From Unio delphinus (taxonomy: Eukaryota; Mollusca; Bivalvia; Unionida; Unionidae), in NCBI GenBank assembly GCA_029339505.1, contig JAQISU010001235.1:33083315-33147314 (forward strand): a DNA stretch of 64,000 nucleotides, read 5' to 3'. Positions within the stretch are counted from its first letter, which is position 1; every line of letters starts with the position of its first letter. Of this stretch, positions 61,261 through 64,000 are shown one piece after another. A model generated the notes under the pieces. That model was not told where the DNA came from, made no database searches, and was given only the letters and a program-made list of their open reading frames with translations. Position numbers and translations under genes: made by a program.

Positions 61261-62107
61261 ACATTGTAATAGTGGAGCAAGACAGCTAAGAAAAAGTATA
61301 ATTGTTCAAGTTTCCAAAAGAAGGAGATGAAAAAATACATACAAAATGAACAGCCAATAAATGATGAAACACAATATTGTAGACGAAGATAGACAACAAG
61401 CACATAAATCATCAAAAACGGCACAAAAACGGAACAGCTGCTTCAAGCCGGTTAAGAGATAGCGGTCATCTTTCCGAATATAACATACATGCTGGATCTG
61501 CCCAGTTTTCCGTATACATACTGACTCAATATGCTAAAATCAAAACCCATACTCGGGGTCTTTTAATAACTGATTATTTTCGTCCTCTCCAGATAGCACG
61601 AACAGTTTGAGCTTAACTATTGTCATATAGCACCCATGCTCGTCCGTCGCATAGCGTTCATCGTTAGCTCGGTTCGGCTAAATGTTATTGATGGGCTAAA
61701 TGGATTGAAATTAACTTTGGTGTGACACTTCCGAATTTAACCTATTTCTGGAAAAATTGCACAGATAATATTTGTTCCAGTGTCAGTTTTAGACAATATT
61801 TTCTGCTCAATAACTACCGATGACTCATAGTAAATACGATATGCGGATTTACCTTACGAAGATCTCTGTCAGATTTATGTTCCAGCACTTTCCAGCATAT
61901 ATTTTTTATGACGTTACGGCATATGCATTGCCTAGAATATTGCATTTCAATTTCAGAGCAATAATAGTGGAAGGGAATTGTTGACAGAAACCAAATGTTG
62001 GTTTTAAATTAAGAAGACTCGGGGGTCAGGTATCATTTTCACTGTTTTCTGCAAAACCTTTACGGATGCACGACTCCTGCTTGGCATAGAAATGTACACT
62101 CCCATTA
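61261..62107. other. Non-coding DNA
   Basis: Nothing recognised between the LINE and the right inverted repeat. Confidence 0.4.
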
Positions 62108-62207
62108 GATCTGAGTATGCAGAAAAAATACTTGGTATCCCGATGGCCTTAGCACCAAGGAATTGCATACATTTCTACTACATGCATCGACACGGTGTGT
62201 GTGTGTG

Positions 62208-62249
<42 letters not shown>

Positions 62250-62391
62250 ACTTTTGAAGTGGTGATATGTTTAAAAGTCTTGTATGAGGAAATTTGTCGT
62301 ACTGTTGTATACCAATACATCTGATATAAGCGGATTCCATCTCTGGCGGAGACGTGCACATTCGGTGCAATGACATGATTTATGATTTTAA
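62108..62391 (-). repeat. Right arm of the long inverted repeat
   Basis: Complement of 50987-51200. The outer 125 bp match with one mismatch and end GATTTTAA at 62391. This arm has gained a (GT)n run (62195-62246) plus about 30 bp in its middle. Confidence 0.85.
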
Positions 62392-62541
62392 GATGCAATA
62401 GACTATCACTTGGTCGAGAGGAAGAATAGTGATTGGGGAATTATTATCATTTACCTATTGAATTGTACTAAACTGTTATTAAATGGAATTTCACCTTTTT
62501 GTGTACTCAGTAATTTTTTTAATCAGTACATGAATCTTTTA

Positions 62542-63445
62542 AAGCGTTTTCTCTTAAAATTACACAATAATTCAACCGCTCCGGTGGCCTAGTGGTTAGA
62601 GCGTCCGCCCCGGAAACGGGAGGTCGTCGGTTCGATCCCCGGCCGAGTCATACCAAAGACTTACAAAAATGGTACTAACAGCTGCCTCGCTTGACGCTCA
62701 GCATTAAGAGGTTAGTGTTAGGACTGGTCGGCCTGGTGTCAGGATAATGTGACTGGGTGAGACATCATGCTACATGTCTGCGGCATGATGTCTCAGTGCT
62801 AGATATCACTATAAACTGCCTCACTGCAGACATCGTAGCGATATGACTGAAAAATTGTTAAAGCTACGTTAAAAATCCTAATCAAACAAACAAACACAAT
62901 AATTGAACTGTCGGCATTGCTGATTGGGTGATAAATTGTCTCCTTTATACAACGCGTTGTTTTCTCTTAAAATTACACAATAAAACTGTCGGCATTGCTG
63001 ATTGGGTGATCAATTGTCTCCTTTATACAACGCGTTGTTTTCTCTTAAAATTACACAATAATTGAACTGTCGGCATTGCTGATTAGGTGATCAATTGTCT
63101 CCTTTATACAACGCGTTGTTTTCTCTTAAAATTACACAATAATTGAACTGTCGGCATTGCTGATTGGGTGATCAATTGTCTCCTTTATACAACGCGTTGT
63201 TTTCTCTTAAAATTACACAATAATTGAACTGTCGGCATTGCTGATTGGGTGATCAATTGTCTCCTTTATACAACGCGTTGTTTTCTCTTAAAATTACACA
63301 ATAATTGAACTGTCGGCATTGCTGATTGGGTGATCAATTGTCTCCTTTATACAACGCGTTGTTTTCTCTTAAAATTACACAATAATTGAACTGTCGGCAT
63401 TGCTGATTGGGTGATCAATTGTCTCCTTTATACAACGCGTTGTTG
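62542..63445. repeat. 81-bp satellite, about 7 copies, split by a SINE
   Basis: Units contain AATTGAACTGTCGGCATTGC, GATCAATTGTCTCC and the perfect palindrome ACAACGCGTTGT. The spacing of CGCG is 78 then 81 bp five times. A partial unit (GTTTTCTCTTAAAATTACAC) precedes the SINE at 62573. Confidence 0.97.
62573..62893 (+). mobile_element. Full-length tRNA-derived SINE, family A, with 11-bp target duplication
   Basis: The tRNA-like head has an A box (TGGCCTAGTGGTTAGAGCG) and a B box (GGTTCGATCCCC). A conserved body with GTCAGGATAATGTGACTGGG and CATCATGCTACATGTCTGCG is followed by an AAACAAACAAAC tail. ACACAATAATT flanks it at 62562-62572 and 62894-62904. It is the freshest of four copies. Membership in the molluscan V-SINE (RUDI-like) group is plausible but unchecked. 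Confidence 0.9.
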
Positions 63446-64000
63446 CCCTAATACCACGTTTGAAAACGTTTCAGTCACAGTGAGTGAAAGTAGAATAAGG
63501 TATGCTAACATTCCTTTGTGTTTGTTGCAAATGCACACACCTTCACTATACATTTGTCCCTCTTTTAGAAGTGCTTTATCAATGTGGAGTGGAAACTGAA
63601 GTATTTGGTTGACTGAAGTCTAATTTAGCCAGAGGTTTCACGTTAAGAATACTAGCGTCGAGCATGAGATTAACCGTTGTTCCAGCAAATTCTTATGACA
63701 CCCTTGTTCGACTATGCTCTTCAATTGTGAATAAATAACTTTTTAAAACGTTCATGTGCTGAGACAAACTTTGGCTTGAGCCTTTCCATTAAGAAGAAAA
63801 AAACATCTGGTATGATTTTAAACGTTTTAAGCGAATTTGAATAGAGTTATAACTCTTTTTTGACTTTAAACGCCTCTCTACAATTTAACCAAATTGGCGG
63901 GAGCATTTTTTCCCATTTAGACAAGCTTTATCGTTCTCCTATTGTTATATTTATCAGTATACACGAACAGTTAGGTGGCGTGGTAATTGCTGTAGCGTCT
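63446..64000. other. Non-coding DNA
   Basis: No gene or repeat recognised to the window end. Confidence 0.4.

Noticed and set aside
50987..62391. piggyBac assignment of the inverted-repeat element from its TTAA ends
   Set aside because: Ends read TTAAAATC, not the TTAACCC-type termini, and no piggyBac transposase motif was seen.
62575..62650. tRNA gene
   Set aside because: Has A and B boxes but is the head of a SINE with target duplications; no complete cloverleaf was established.

Overview
The window looks like nuclear DNA of a marine invertebrate, most likely a mollusc. It is AT-rich and gene-poor, with no bacterial-style gene packing. It is full of tRNA-derived SINEs, small inverted-repeat (MITE-like) DNA transposons, hAT/pogo/piggyBac-type relics, a non-LTR retrotransposon, a DIRS-type fragment and many minisatellites. 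The phylum assignment is an inference from this repeat repertoire and from the mosaic CpG pattern; no conserved host gene here fixes the species.

1-2426: the right-hand end of an integrated adintovirus/Polinton(Maverick)-like element. On the minus strand lie a retroviral-type integrase with one internal stop, a phospholipase A2-domain protein with a stop just after its ATG, and a small intact zinc-ribbon protein. An intact packaging-type ATPase lies on the plus strand. The element ends in a nested palindrome (2262-2426).

2980-4354: about 60 copies of a 23-bp satellite that appears to have grown out of the end of a MITE. Three relatives of that MITE occur elsewhere (11.6, 26.8 and 40.4 kb).

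4.5-36.5 kb: a strongly CpG-depleted domain, mostly intron-like DNA broken up by transposons and by 33-, 22- and 43/45-bp tandem arrays. Splice-signal reading on the minus strand gives a candidate first coding exon at 36565-36608, a 23-nt microexon at 7030-7052 and a phase-compatible terminal exon at 6337-6408. The domain may therefore be the methylated body of one long minus-strand gene; this is an inference. Its insertions include an internally deleted hAT element (11957-14983), a hAT MITE with a perfect 8-bp target duplication inside a SINE (18905-19376), a pogo/Tc1-type element (19688-20883), a piggyBac-type MITE (27871-28365) and a DIRS-like fragment (28390-28890).

36.5-64 kb: CpG content returns to normal. 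This part holds three tandem 14-bp palindromes (37874-37931), an 80-bp satellite (39401-40020), diverged copies of an unidentified repeat, and many microsatellites. Near-identical inverted repeats at 50987-51200 and 62108-62391 bracket 11.4 kb. That interval contains several decayed, unrecognised plus-strand reading frames (51.2-55.9 kb) and a broken CR1/L2/Jockey-type LINE (58.2-61.3 kb). An 81-bp satellite at the right edge is interrupted by a full-length SINE with an 11-bp target duplication.

No rRNA gene, functional tRNA gene or CRISPR array was seen. Apart from the two intact viral-type ORFs, essentially every long ORF is either a repeat artefact or a transposon relic.
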